From contig CM067550.1 in the NCBI GenBank assembly GCA_034509755.1, positions 15,679,001-15,743,000 on the forward strand: a stretch of 64,000 nt of DNA, in the 5' to 3' direction. The position numbers and the translations under genes are program-made. This stretch comes from Anisodus tanguticus. Its lineage: Eukaryota > Streptophyta > Magnoliopsida > Solanales > Solanaceae. The notes beneath the pieces were generated by a model that did not search any database, was not told the DNA's origin, and was given only the letters and a program-made list of their open reading frames with translations. Of the stretch, positions 34,470 through 45,913 are shown one piece after another; position 1 is the stretch's first letter, and each line of letters opens with the position of its first letter.

Positions 34470-35246
34470 TCAGTTATAATTAGAAGCTGGAATAAGTTTC
34501 TAGTTTGAGCATCTAAGCCCAACTAGTTTAAATTACTTTTGATTTTTGTAATTTGACCCACAGATGGCACTTTCTTTGTCATTACAGTTCCTAAATTAGT
34601 TATGCTATTCTGATGTTCAGCTGAGGATACAAGACCTGATGCAAAAGAAATTCCTGCTAACGTTTTAAAGGATTACTGGGGTACTAGGGGTCACTTGATG
34701 AGAAATTTCAGAAAAAGTTGAACCATAAGATTCTTGAACTAGATACATACTTGTGATTGCATCACTGTGAGGACACAAAATCAGGTCCATTAATTATGAT
34801 AAATAGTAGTAGTACTTAAAACTTGATCTTGTTTGCGTAATTGCGAGCTAACTTTTGTCTTTTGAGTTAGAGCAGTAGTATGTAAAGATTATATTGTCAC
34901 CTTGAGCTCACTTTTGATTTTTAAGTTAATAAAGTTAACCTTTTCTAAGTTGAGTGCAAATGATTCTTTTTTTTGGGGAGCAAGTTTTCCTTCATTCTCC
35001 CAATTATTGAAAGGAATAATACAAATATGTCACTCATTAATTTCTGTATTAACTATCAATCAAATTGACCATAGTGGTAGTCTTATCAATAAAACGACAA
35101 CAGCAGGAAAGAAGTTCTCCAAGTCTCAAAGTTTCTGCTTTGACGTCCATTTCACAACTTCTTTCATAGCAACAAAGAAGTTTTGGCCGACTAAATCCCA
35201 CGTGGCAAGATATTCTTGCAAATTTATAAGGAGACACAAACTAGTA
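34470..35246. other. Intergenic DNA with one possible orphan exon
   Basis: No gene is recognised. At 34619-34720 a short open segment, preceded by a T-rich tract and CAG, reads AEDTRPDAKEIPANVLKDYW and continues to a stop. It looks protein-like, but I could not assign it. The frames at 34902-35285 (plus) and 35049-35237 (minus) overlap each other and have no domain. Confidence 0.4.
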
Positions 35247-35904
35247 CACCCTTCATCTCAATTTATACAACCAAATTTAATTTGACATGAAATTTAATAA
35301 AAAAAATATAAACTTTTAAACTTTATGAGGTAAATAAATTATAAATATTTGTGTTTATAAATTATCTCCTCCATCTAAAATAATTATCTTAGTTTAATTT
35401 AATATAAAATTTAAAAATTTTAAAAAGACTTTTGAAATGTATGGTTCAAAATAAATCTTAGATATTTGTATGGTTGTAAATCATTTCATAAAATTAAATT
35501 ATTTCTAAATATAAAAATATATCAATTTTTATGGATAAATTAATAAAAAAAGTAAGACAATCTTTTTTAGGACGAAAGGAGGACATTAAGGAGGGTAAAC
35601 TTGAAAGTTTAAAATTAAATGGCAGTAAAATAAAGAAGTATGATACTAGTACTTACTCTGTGCCAAAACAAAATCCTACTTTTCTCATTAGTTTATTTCA
35701 AAAAAATTTGACATATTTTAATATTTAGAAGTAATTTAATTTTAGAAAATTTAAGATTTATTTTACATCACACGTTATCAAAAGAAATTTTTTATTTTTA
35801 AATTGTATCAAGTCAACGTAGGACAATATTTTTTGGAGGGAGGGAGTATATTTTTTGAGGCAGGTAAAAAGAAAGGCATGGTACATAAATTGAGACGGAC
35901 GGAC
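35247..35904. mobile_element. Nested Stowaway-like MITEs upstream of the dehydrogenase
   Basis: The outer ends CACCCTTCATCTCAATTTAT and, reverse-complemented, GTCCGTCCGTCTCAATTTAT, are flanked by TA at 35245-35246 and 35905-35906. At 658 bp it is long for a MITE because another pair of inverted ends lies inside (about 35367 CTCCTCCATCTAAAATAA and 35584 in reverse). The outer element ends 24 bp before the dehydrogenase start codon. Confidence 0.75.
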
Positions 35905-36183
35905 TACTAATTCACTCAGTGAGTAAGAATGGTGATCAAGGGACATTTATCAGATGGTGAAGCAGAAGAATACAGTGTAACAGAAGCAGAGAACTTGGCA
36001 GTTTGGCTTCTTGGTATAAAAACACTTCGGATTCAGCCATATAATCTCCCATCTCTTGGTTGGTATTTCTGTTTTTGCTCTTAGATCTTTGTCTTTCTTC
36101 CCTTCTTCTTAATTCTCTCAACCACAAAAATTCATGCACTTAATGGAACTATGCTGAGCTCCTTCACGATTTGATTCTACTTG

Positions 36184-37609
36184 TTCATCAAGTTGAATTT
36201 ATTTGTTTTGTGCTGATACAGCTCTTGTGCTAATTAGGATCTTATGATGTCAAGATTCGAATCAAAGCTGTTGGTATATGTGGAAGTGATATCCATCACT
36301 TTAAGGTAAGTTTAGTCTGTATAATAGATAAAAGAAAATTCTAACTTATTTATAAAGGTGGTGATGGGTCCGCTTGAGCGCACCTCAACCATTCTACCAC
36401 TTGTACAGGTACTGGCACCGAGCCACGGAGCCAGTTTGAACCTAGTCTCCCCTGACTTTCAACCACTTTATTGATCACTAGGCCACAGTCCACACCCTTG
36501 AGTGCAGAGGCAGAGTCAATAATTGAAACTTATGGATTTTGAATTCTAATCTTTTTAAGTTACTGAGTTTTAAATTAATTATTTATACTTATTCAATGGA
36601 TTTTTAAGATAAACACAGGGTTTAAACAAAAGTTGCCGAACTGTAGCTCCGACTTTGCTTGAGTACATAGAATATTGGTGATATCAATTCTTAAGGTACT
36701 TGGAAAATTGTAGATTACTGTATTGTAACGTTAGTTTCAACATGGATGTCCAGAATATGAGAGTAGCAAATTTCGTGGTTAAAAGGCCGATGGTACTTGG
36801 GCATGAGTGTGCTGGAATTGTAGAACAAGTTGGTATCCAAGTGAAGTTTCTGACGATCGGTGATCTTGTAGCTTTGGAGCCTGGTATTAGTTGCAGGCAG
36901 TGTCAACTATGCAAAGATGGTCGCTACAATCTCTGCCGTGAAATGAAATTCTTTGGCTCTCCTCCAACTAATGGTGCTTTAGCCAATCAGGTAATATCTC
37001 TGCTCCATCTTTTTCCAAAGTAGAAAAAGACAGTAATACTTTGCTCAGATCAATCGGGGTGTTGGAACCTGTAAGTACGTAGAGCAAAGGAAGATTCAAG
37101 ATTTTAAATCAATAGGTTTAGACAAAAGAATTGTTCAAGTAGAGGACAGGGAGTGCAGCTGAAAAAGAATTTACCTTCTGTTGAAATCCTTTACTAGGCT
37201 TCATAAGAAGTGTGGAATTTGTCTCTGCATCAGGTGGTGCATCCTGCAGATCTATGTTTTAAGTTACCGGATAATGTAAGCTTGGAGGAAGGTGCAATGT
37301 GTGAACCTCTAAGTGTTGGTGTCCATGCTTGCCGCCGTGCCAATGTAGGTCCAGAAACCAAACTAATCATCATAGGTGCAGGAACTATTGGCCTTGTCAC
37401 TATGCTGGCAGCTCGTGCTTTTGGATCACCCAAGATAGTCATCGTTGATATAGATGATTGTCGTATATCTTTGGCGAAAGACCTCGGTGCTGATCAGATC
37501 ATTAAAGTTTCTTCCATTATGCAGGTTCTCCTCTTTTTTCTCCCCATCAAATTATACCCTGATAATCTTTTTACTTTTGATGGTCAAGCATGGTATATCT
37601 CATGCAAAA
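36184..37609 (+). repeat. Intragenic duplication, copy 1 (exons 2-4)
   Basis: A 1426 bp unit begins TTCATCAAGTTGAATTTA in intron 1 and ends after CATGCAAAA in the intron behind exon 4. It is directly followed by copy 2. Introns match as well as exons, so this is a genomic tandem duplication and not retrocopying. Confidence 0.92.
36353..36500 (-). mobile_element. TS-like tRNA-derived SINE (minus) in intron 2
   Basis: On the minus strand an A-box-like TGGCCTAGTGATCAAT and a B-box-like GGTTCAAACT are followed by GTACCTGTACAAGTGG and GAGGTGCGCTCAAG. The order and wording resemble the Solanaceae TS family (tRNA-Lys-derived) as I remember it. The 5' boundary near 36500 is approximate. Confidence 0.7.
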
Positions 37610-39027
37610 TTCATCAAGTTGAATTTATTTGTTGTTGATACAGCTCTTGTGCTAATTAGGACCTTATGATGTCAAGATTCGAATCAAAGCTGTTGGTATA
37701 TGTGGAAGTGATATCCATCACTTTAAGGTAAGTTTAGTATGTATCATAGATAAAAGAAAATTTTAACTTATTTATAAAGGTGGTGATGGGTCAGCTTGAG
37801 AGCACCTCAAACCATTCTCCCACCTGTACAGGTACCGGCACTGAGCCACGGAGCCAGTTTGAACCTAGTCTCCCCTGACTTTCAACCACTTTATTGATTA
37901 CTAGGCCACAGTCCACACCCTTGAGCGCAGAGGCAGAGTTAATATTTGAAACTTATGGGTTTTGAATTCTAATCTTTTTAAGTTGCTAAGTTTCAAATTA
38001 ATAATTTGTACTTATTCAATGGATTTTTAAGATAAATACAGGGTTTAAACAAAAGTTGCCGACATTGTAGCTCCGACCCTGCTTGAGTACATAGAATATT
38101 GGTGATATCAATTCTTAAGGTACTTGGAAAATTGTAGATTACTGTATTGTAACATTAATTTCAACGTGGCTGTCCAGAATATGAGATTAGCAAGTTTCGT
38201 GATTAAAAGGCCTATGGTACTTGGGCATGAGTGTGCCGGAATTGTAGAACAAGTTGGTATCCAAGTGAAGTCGGTGATCGTGTAGCTTTGGAGCCTGATA
38301 TTAGTTGCAGGCAGTGTCAACTATGCAAAGATGGTCGCTACAATCTCTGCCGTGAAATGAAATTCTTTGGCTCTCCTCCAACTAATGGTGCTTTAGCCAA
38401 TCAGGTAATATCTCTGCTCCATCTTTTTCCAAAGTAGAAAAAGATAGTAATACTTTGCTCAGATCAATCGGGGTGTTGGAACCTGTAAGTACGTAGAGCA
38501 AAGGAAGATTCAAGATTTTAAATCAATAGGTTTAGACAAAAGAATTGTTCAAGTAGAGGACAGGGAGTGCAGCTGAAAAAGAATTTACCTTCTGTTGAAA
38601 TCCTTTACTAGGCTTCATAAGAAGTGTGGAATTTGTCTCTGCATCAGGTGGTGCATCCTGCAGATCTATGTTTTAAGTTGCGGATAATGTAAGCTTGGAG
38701 GAAGGTGCAATGTGTGAACCTCTGAGTGTTGGTGTCCATGCTTGCCGCCGTGCCAATGTAGGTCCAGAAACCAAACTAATCATCATAGGTGAAGGAACTA
38801 TTGGCTTTGTCACTATGCTGGCAGCTCGTGCTTTTGGATCACCCAAGATAGTCATCGTTGATATAGATGATTGTCGTTTTATCTTTAGCAGAAAGACCTC
38901 GGTGCTGATCAGATCATTAAAGTTTCTTCCATTATGCAGGTTCTCCTCTTTTTTCTCCCCATCAAAATATACCCTGATAATCTTTTTTCTTTTGACGGCC
39001 AAGCATGGTATATCTCATGCAATATTC
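37610..39027 (+). repeat. Intragenic duplication, copy 2 (decayed exons)
   Basis: This repeats copy 1 almost base for base, including intron 2 with its SINE, and ends near CATGCAATATTCG. Its exons carry the frame-breaking changes while copy 1 stays open. Confidence 0.92.
37779..37930 (-). mobile_element. TS-like SINE, duplicated copy
   Basis: This is the same SINE at the same place in the second copy of intron 2, with a few substitutions. It was carried by the duplication, not inserted independently. Confidence 0.7.
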
Positions 39028-39508
39028 GAGTTGTAGGATGTGGAAGAGGAAGTGGTGCTAATACGTAATGCAATGGGTCGCCCTGCAGATTTGAGCTTTT
39101 ATTGTGTTGGTTTTACCAAGACTATGTGAATGGCTCTGCAAGCTACCCGTGCTGGTGGTAAAGTTTGCCTCGTTAGATTAGGTCAAAGTGAGATGACTCT
39201 CCCTCTTACTTCTGCTGCTGCAAGGTACTTGCACTTCTTTGCTTTAAAGTTCTTCCCTAAAACACTTGTCGAAGGCGAAGTTTCCAATCATAGTCTTTTT
39301 TGTCTTGTGTCACAGGGAAGTGGATGTCATAGGCATTTCCAGATATCGGAATACATGGCCACTCTGCATTGAATTTCTGAGAACTGGTAAAATAGATGTG
39401 AAGCTCCTCATAACCTACAGGTAAAAGTTTACTCAAGAGGACGTGGAAGAAGCCTTCGAGGCCAGTTCTCGCGGTGGAAATGCCATCAAGGTCATGTTCA
39501 ACCTGTAG

Positions 39509-40398
39509 CTGAATAGAAATTACTGGAAGTGTAGCCTAAATGTGTGTTTTGAGATCAATTTAATCTTTCCACGAGAAGTAGGAATAATTGCCCATCAAAA
39601 ATAAACTCAAATGCTATAGAAAAGGATATTACGCGCATGAATAATGTAAAACTACTGATAATTCATACACTCATCCAAAAAATTCCATCTAAAATGGCTT
39701 GCCCGTAACTAGAATTCTTTACACAAAGGTCCAGTGTCAACCAAACCCATGATCACTAGGATAAAACCCAATATGAACATGATGCAGAAATATACAGTAT
39801 CACTGAAAAAGTAAAGAAGCAATCAACGAGATCTTTGCAGCTTCAAACCTTGCGATTCTGCTGCTACAGTTACATTCACTGTCTTCTAAAGAGTACGCTC
39901 TGAGCCTCCGACCATCACTCCAATTTTAAAATGTTAGATGTGGCACAGAGGCAGAAGCAACTAGAGTTTTAAAAATACAAAGTAAAGAAGACTGGTACCA
40001 TACTTGCAATATGCACCCGATATATCATGTATTAGTTTACAACAACCACCTGTAACCCCAAGGAAGCAGAGATCATAAATACAATTCTGTACTCCACGAT
40101 CAAACTTAATATGTTCTTTAGGTGTCAAGCAGCAACCTTTTGTATCTATATTGGGACCTTCATCTTTATAGTGCTGAAGAAGAGCAAACCAATCTCATGC
40201 ATAAGTTGGCAACTCATATTAAGCTTTTCCTATCCAAAAGGGCAGCTAGATAACAGTAACTCTTGCTCACGTGATATGATCTTCAACTTCACGTGCCTTG
40301 CCTTCAATAAATACTACACCTGTATACTCGATCTCGTTATAATCTGTACAAATAGTACTGTGAAGGAAGTCTTTGTTTCAGGTACTTTTCATTGAATG
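39509..40398. other. Convergent intergenic region
   Basis: About 0.9 kb lies between the end of the dehydrogenase pseudogene and the stop codon of the PPR gene, which face each other. Both 3' untranslated regions should lie here. I see no gene; the frame at 40111-40395 has no domain. Confidence 0.6.
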
Positions 40399-41613
40399 TT
40401 AAACGACTTCAATTGAACTCCAGCCTAATGGCCTCTGTACTGCACCCTCATCCATCAATTGCCTTATTTTCATTGCATCGTCCCACCTCTCTGCAGTGGC
40501 ATAAGTGCTTGATGACAGCACATAATTACCACCATTATCAGGATCTAATTGAAGAAGTTTGTTTGCAGCAATTTCAGCAAGAACCACATTACCGTGAAGT
40601 TTACAAGCACTAAGCAACATTCTCCACGAAACCACATCTGTCGCCATTGGCATAAGATTTATAAACTCAAAAGCTCTATTTAAATTACCAGAGCGGCACA
40701 ACAAATCAACAACACAACCATAATGCTTCATTTCTGACACCAATCCATGACATTTTTTCATACTCTCGAAGTATTCCAAACCTTTGTCCACCAAACCCGC
40801 ATGAGCACAAGCAAGTAGTACGCCAATAAAAGTACCATGAGTCGGCTTACAACCTTCTCCTAACATCTGCGAGAAGAGCTGAAGAGCATTATCATGAAAG
40901 CCATTCACTGCAAGGCCAGAGATTATCGAAAGTCCAAGAAACAGTATCCTTTTCTCTCATGCTCAAAAACACTTCCAAAGCTGTATTAACAGATCCACAT
41001 TTACAGTACATATCCACCAACGCATTCCCCACGTAAATATCCATTTTGATGGCGTGCTGACGAACATAATCATGTACTGCCTTACCCAAATCAAGTGTAC
41101 CTATACGTGCACAAGCAGAAAGCACACTAGCAACTGTAACTTCATTAGGCTTAACCTTAATTGCCATCATCTCTTGGAAAAGTGCAGTAGCTTCTGAAAA
41201 TCGATTAGCTTGACAATATCCAGTGATCATAGAAGTCCAAGAAATCACATCTCTGTTAGGCATCTTATCAAAAAGTTCCCTTGCACCCGTTAAATCCCCT
41301 GCTTTAGCATACCCCATTATCATCGCATTCCACGAAACCACATTTCTCTCCTCCATCTTAGCAAAAACTTCTTCAGCCAAGATAACTAATCCACGTCTAC
41401 CATACATATCAATCAACGTATTCCCCAAGTATACGTCGATTCTCACAAAATTATCCTCAATATACTTCGCCAGGTTATCCACAGTGTCAAATTCCCCTAA
41501 ATAGCTACAAGCTAGCACTACTTTCATCAACGTCACCGCATCCGCCTTCACATTTTCCGCCTGCATTGAAGCAGAAAGACCCAACACTTCATTATATCTC
41601 TTGTACTGACAAG
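40399..41613 (-). pseudogene. PPR protein, C-terminal part, frameshifted and truncated
   Basis: This is a pentatricopeptide repeat protein of the PLS type. Repeats include NAMIMGYAKAGDLTGARELF, TSMITGYCQANRFSEATALF, GNALVDMYCKCGSVNTALEVF and a final E/E+ tail (SWRMLLSACKLHGNV; NYVLSSSTYATAERWDDAMK; GWSSIEVV). There is no DYW domain. Such proteins bind organellar RNA, often for editing. The stop is at 40399-40401. A single extra T near 40930 shifts the frame: DTVSWT continues as FDNLW, but dropping one T restores SIISGLAVNGFHDNAL. The N-terminus is absent: the frame runs to 41613, where copia sequence begins. A sequencing error could explain the frameshift but not the truncation. Confidence 0.88.
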
Positions 41614-44600
41614 AATCACATCCCTATCGTTCCTGAAATAGAAAATGTCCAATATGCGACGTGGGCCGAATTGTTCAAAGTTCATGCACGCTCGCATCAA
41701 GTTCTTCATCACATTATCCCCGCAGCTCCTACAGATACAGAGGTGTCGAAACCCAAGGATGATCCTAAGTTATGGACCACACTTGATGCTACTATTCTTC
41801 AGTGGATATATTCCACTATTTCTATCGACCTGTTGCAAACGATTATCGAACCAGACGCTACGGCGATGGCGGCTTGGAATAGAGTACGTGATATATTCCA
41901 AGATAATTAAAATTCTCGTGCTGTCATCTTGGAGCAGGAATTCTCCTATGTCAATATGGAAGATTTCCCTAACGTTTCAGCATATTGTAAAAGGTTGAAG
42001 GAATTGGCAGACCAACTCCGTAACGTTAGTGCGCCAGTTACCAACGACCGTCTTGTCCTTCAAATGGTTGCAGGCCTTTCTCAGGCATATAGTGGTGTTG
42101 GCACGCTTCTTCGTCAGAGCAGTCCTTTTCCATAATTTTATCAGGATCGTTCTATGCTTACACTCGAAGAAGTCGGCTTGGCAAAAAAGGCGGCTACTAG
42201 TGCTAGTCCCGTAGTCATGATGACTGAGTCCAATTTTCCTCCCTCCAACTCCAACAACTCGGGCCAAAACCGCAACAACGGTGTTGGTAAACAGGGTAAG
42301 AATAGAAAAAATAATGGCAAGAATCACGATGGCAACAATGGTGGCGGCCGGAACAGTGGTGGTGGCCCTCGGGGCAGTCAGCAGCAGCAACAACCTTGGG
42401 CCCAGCAGTAGGCCCTTATGCAGTGGAATTGGGCCAGCCAATATGGGCCAAACAGTGGCTGTTTTCCAGGTTATTACCTGGGAAACTGGGCCCAGTTTTC
42501 CCAACAACCCAGGCCTAGTTTCTCGGGTCCAGTCTCGGGTTTCAGACCAGTTCATGGGCTGGGGCAGCAGGCCAGTGTACTTGGGCCTCGGCCTCCGCAG
42601 GCCCACCATGCAACGGGTCCCACACAAACTGACATTAAAGTCGCAATACATACACTTGGATTAAATCTCTCAAACCCGAATTGGTACATGGACACCGGAG
42701 CCACTACCCACATGACATCCGATCAAGGTACTCTCTCGTCTTATTCCAATTTGAGCATTCCTCGTGGCATAATTGTTGGTAATGGTAATTCAATTCAAAT
42801 TCGTGGTTATGGTCATAAAACGTTGTCTCCCCTCATCTACCCCTTATCTGGAAAAATACCCTTCATGCCTCTAAATTGATTAAAAATTTAGTGTATGTTC
42901 ATAAATTTACCTCTGATAATTCTGTTTCTGATGAATTTGATTCGTTTGGGTTTTCTGTGAAGTATTTCAAGACGGGGAGTCCTCTCATGAGGTGTGATAG
43001 TAGGGAAGATCTTTATCTTATCATGCCAAGTTCCGATTTCTCGAGTCAAGTCTTGCCATCAACTTTTGCAGCCCTTGCTCCCTCCTTGTGGCATGCTCGT
43101 CTAGGTCATCTAGGGTCGTCTATTTTGTCTTCTTTAGATAAAATAATTTTATTTCTTGTAAGGGTACGCATAGTACTCCGAATTGTCAATCTTGTTCTTT
43201 AGAAAAAATTATTAGATTGACTTTTGTAGACTCTAATTCTCACACTTTAATGTCATTCGATATTATTCATAGCGATTTGTGGACATATCATGTTCTCAGT
43301 TCTTTGGGTCACCGTTACTATGTTCTATTTTTGGATAACTATTTTAAGTTTTTATGGACTTTTCCGATAGTGAAAAAATCTCAAGTGTTTTCCACTTTCC
43401 TAAAATTTAGAGCATTCATTAGAACCCAATTCGAATAGAAAATAAAAAATATTCAATGTGATAATGGCAAAGAATATGATAATGGGGTATTTCAGAAATT
43501 TTGTGCTAATAATGGGATCAATTTTAGGTTTTCCTGTCCTCATACGTCTTCACAAAATGGGAAAGCCGAACGCAAAATTCGTACCATTAATAACATTGTC
43601 CGAACTTTATTGATTCATGCTTCCGTACCTCCTTCATTTTGGCATCATGCTCTACAAATGACTACCTATCTTCTTAACATCATTCCTCTCAAATGTTTGA
43701 CATATTCGCCCCCTCTTCAAATTTTATTTAATAAGACTCTTTCGTACTCCCATCTTAGGTCTTCAGGTGCTTATGTAATTCGTTGTTTCCGTCCACCACA
43801 ATTAACAAACTTTAGGCCCGTTCTACCATTTGTGTGTTTTTGGGTTATCCTTCTAATCATCTTGGTTATAAATATTTTGATTTATCGTCTAATAAAATCA
43901 TCATTAGTTGCCATGTTATCTTTTATGAGTCCCAATTTCCGTTTGCTAAAGTGTGTAGTCCCGTACCTAGTTCATATAATTTTTTGGATGACGGTATCTC
44001 CCCATATATTATCCACCATTTTTCAGACGTGTCCCGCACCTCAAATCCGCTAGCGGGCCCACTGCCTCTGGCCCTACTATTCCATCACCAGCTACAGTTC
44101 CCACCACTGTGTCCAATTCAGGTATTGGGCCAGTGATGGTAATTGGGCAAGTTACCCAGCCCATTACCGCCACTGTTTCAGTCTCTGTTTCCAGTTCCCA
44201 TTACCGAGTTGGGCCAGCAGGCCCACTGCCTGCTGGCCCGTCCATCACAAGTCCCGATAATTCCCAAAATCCACCCAATTCTCCCTCGAGTCATAGGCTG
44301 GTCACTCGTAGTCAATAGGGTATTTTTAAACCAAAAGGACATTTTAATTTACATTCTAATGTTCTTAAATCCCTTCTACCCCGTAACCATGTGTCTGCTT
44401 TAAATTACCCGAATTAAAAAATTGCTATGACCGACGAATATAATGCTCTTATTGATAATAAGACATGGGAGTTTGTGCCGCGTTCATCTAGTGTTAATAT
44501 TATTCGGTCTATGTGGATTTTTGCTCATAAGGATAATTCTGACGGTTTTTTTGCAAGACACAAGGCTCATTTGGTGGGTGATGGTAAGACTCAGCAGGTT

Positions 44601-45912
44601 GGTGTGGATTCTGGTGAGATATTTAGTCCGGTAGTCAAGCCGGATACCATTCGCACTGTGCTCAGCTTGGCTCTATCGAAAGCATGACCCATTCATCAGT
44701 TAGATGTGAATAATGCTTTCTTACATGGTGATCTCAAGGAGACAATCTATATGTATCAGCCTTTGGGTTTAGGGATCCCAAATATCCTCAGCATGTTTGT
44801 TTGTTGAAAAAGTCTTTGTATGGGCTTAAGTAGTCCCCACGGGCTTGATATAAGAGGTTTGCACACTATGTGTCGACTATTGGGTTCTCTCACAGCAGGT
44901 CTGATAATTCATTGTTCATATATCGTCACGGTTCTTCCTTGGCTTATATACTATTGTATGTGGATGATATTATCTTGAATGCCTCTTCTGATGCGTTACG
45001 CCAGTTAACAATGCTCAGTTCTAAATTTTCTATGAAAGACTTGGGGCCCTTGAGTTACTTTTTGGGGGATTGCTGTCACTCGTCATGCAGGTGGGATGTT
45101 CTTATCACAGAGGAAGTATGCAGCTGAGATCATTGAGCGGGCTGGGATGTCATCCTGTAAGTCCACGTCCACAACAGTTAATACTAAACCCAAGTTGGGT
45201 GCTACGACTGGCTTACCTTATGAGGATCCGACCCGATATCGCAGTCTTGCAGGGGCCTTCAATATCTTACGTTCACGAGGCCAGATATTACGTATGTCGT
45301 ACATCAGGTGTGCTTGTTTATGTATGATCCCAGGGTTGAACATATGAATGCGCTCAAATGCATTATTCGGTACATCCAGGGGACACTTGACTATGGCATA
45401 CATTTATATCCTTCGTCGACGTCTACACTTATCTCGTATACAGATGCTGATTGGGGTGGCTGTCCAGACACCAGACGGTCTACGTTTGGATATTGTATGT
45501 TTCTTGGTAACAACTTGATCTCCTGGTCTGCCAAGCGTCAGTCGACTTTATCACGCTCTAATGTAGAGGGCGAGTATTGAGGGGTAGCCAATGTGGTCTC
45601 TGAATCCTATTAGTTACGTAATCTCCTATTAGAGCTTCATTGTCCTATTCAGAAATCTATCTTGATTTATTGTGATAATGTTAGTGTCATCTACTTTTCT
45701 GGTAATCCGGTTCAGCATCAACACACCAAACATGTCGAGATGGACATTCACTTTGTTTGCGAAAAGGTAGCTCGTGGACAAGTACGCGTCTGTCATGTCC
45801 CTTCCCGGTATCAAATTGCAGACATCTTTAGAAAGGGTCTTCCCTCGGTCCTTTTTGAAGATTTTAGGGACAGTCTCAGCGTACGAAGACCGTCCTCTAT
45901 GACTGCGGGGGT
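41605..45912 (+). pseudogene. Ty1-copia element B, gag-pol remnant, 5'-truncated
   Basis: The sequence starts inside gag (KNHIPIVPEIENVQYATWAELFKVHARSH), with no 5' LTR or leader. A Gly/Asn-rich gag tail follows at 42180-42410, then protease WYMDTGATTHMT at 42684, pre-integrase LWHARLGHLGSS at 43088, and the integrase core (SFDIIHSDLW; QCDNGKEYDN) at 43255-43560. RT is at 44427-45070 with YVDDIILNAS at 44957. RNase H is at 45308-45850 (SYTDADWGG; SWSAKRQSTLSRSNVEGEY). Stops and shifts separate the blocks. The gag style resembles copia element C, suggesting related lineages. It can move only if helped, and lacks one LTR. Confidence 0.85.
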
Positions 45913-45913
45913 G

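Larger units (their letters stand above)
35929..39508 (+). pseudogene. Sorbitol dehydrogenase-like gene with duplicated exons
   Basis: Zinc-dependent NAD sorbitol (L-iditol 2-) dehydrogenases of the MDR family oxidise sorbitol to fructose. Exon 1 is 35929-36058 (AENLAVWLLGIKTLRIQP). Exon 2 is 36238-36305 (GICGSDIHH, catalytic zinc Cys). Exon 3 is 36754-36990 (GHECAG; CRQCQLCKDGRYNLC structural loop). Exon 4 is 37234-37524 (GAGTIGLV, NAD fold). All have GT-AG borders and compatible phase, giving 242 open codons. Exons 2-4 then repeat at 37660-37727, 38178-38404 and 38648-38939. The second copy has a 10-base deletion in exon 3, a 1-base loss and a 2-base gain in exon 4, and GEGTIG. Exons 5 (39037-39224) and 6 (39316-39508) follow, with in-frame TGA at 39127 (family Ser) and TAA at 39422. 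No full-length enzyme can be made. Confidence 0.9.

Noticed and set aside
35531..35728. 65-residue frame upstream of the dehydrogenase
   Set aside because: It lies within nested MITEs and has no domain.
37454..37669. Frame spanning exon 4, intron and start of the second exon 2
   Set aside because: It crosses a good splice donor and acceptor; the overlapping dehydrogenase frame explains the coding signal.
41977..42651. 224-residue minus-strand frame
   Set aside because: Shadow of the Gly/Asn/Gln-rich gag tail of copia element B on the plus strand.
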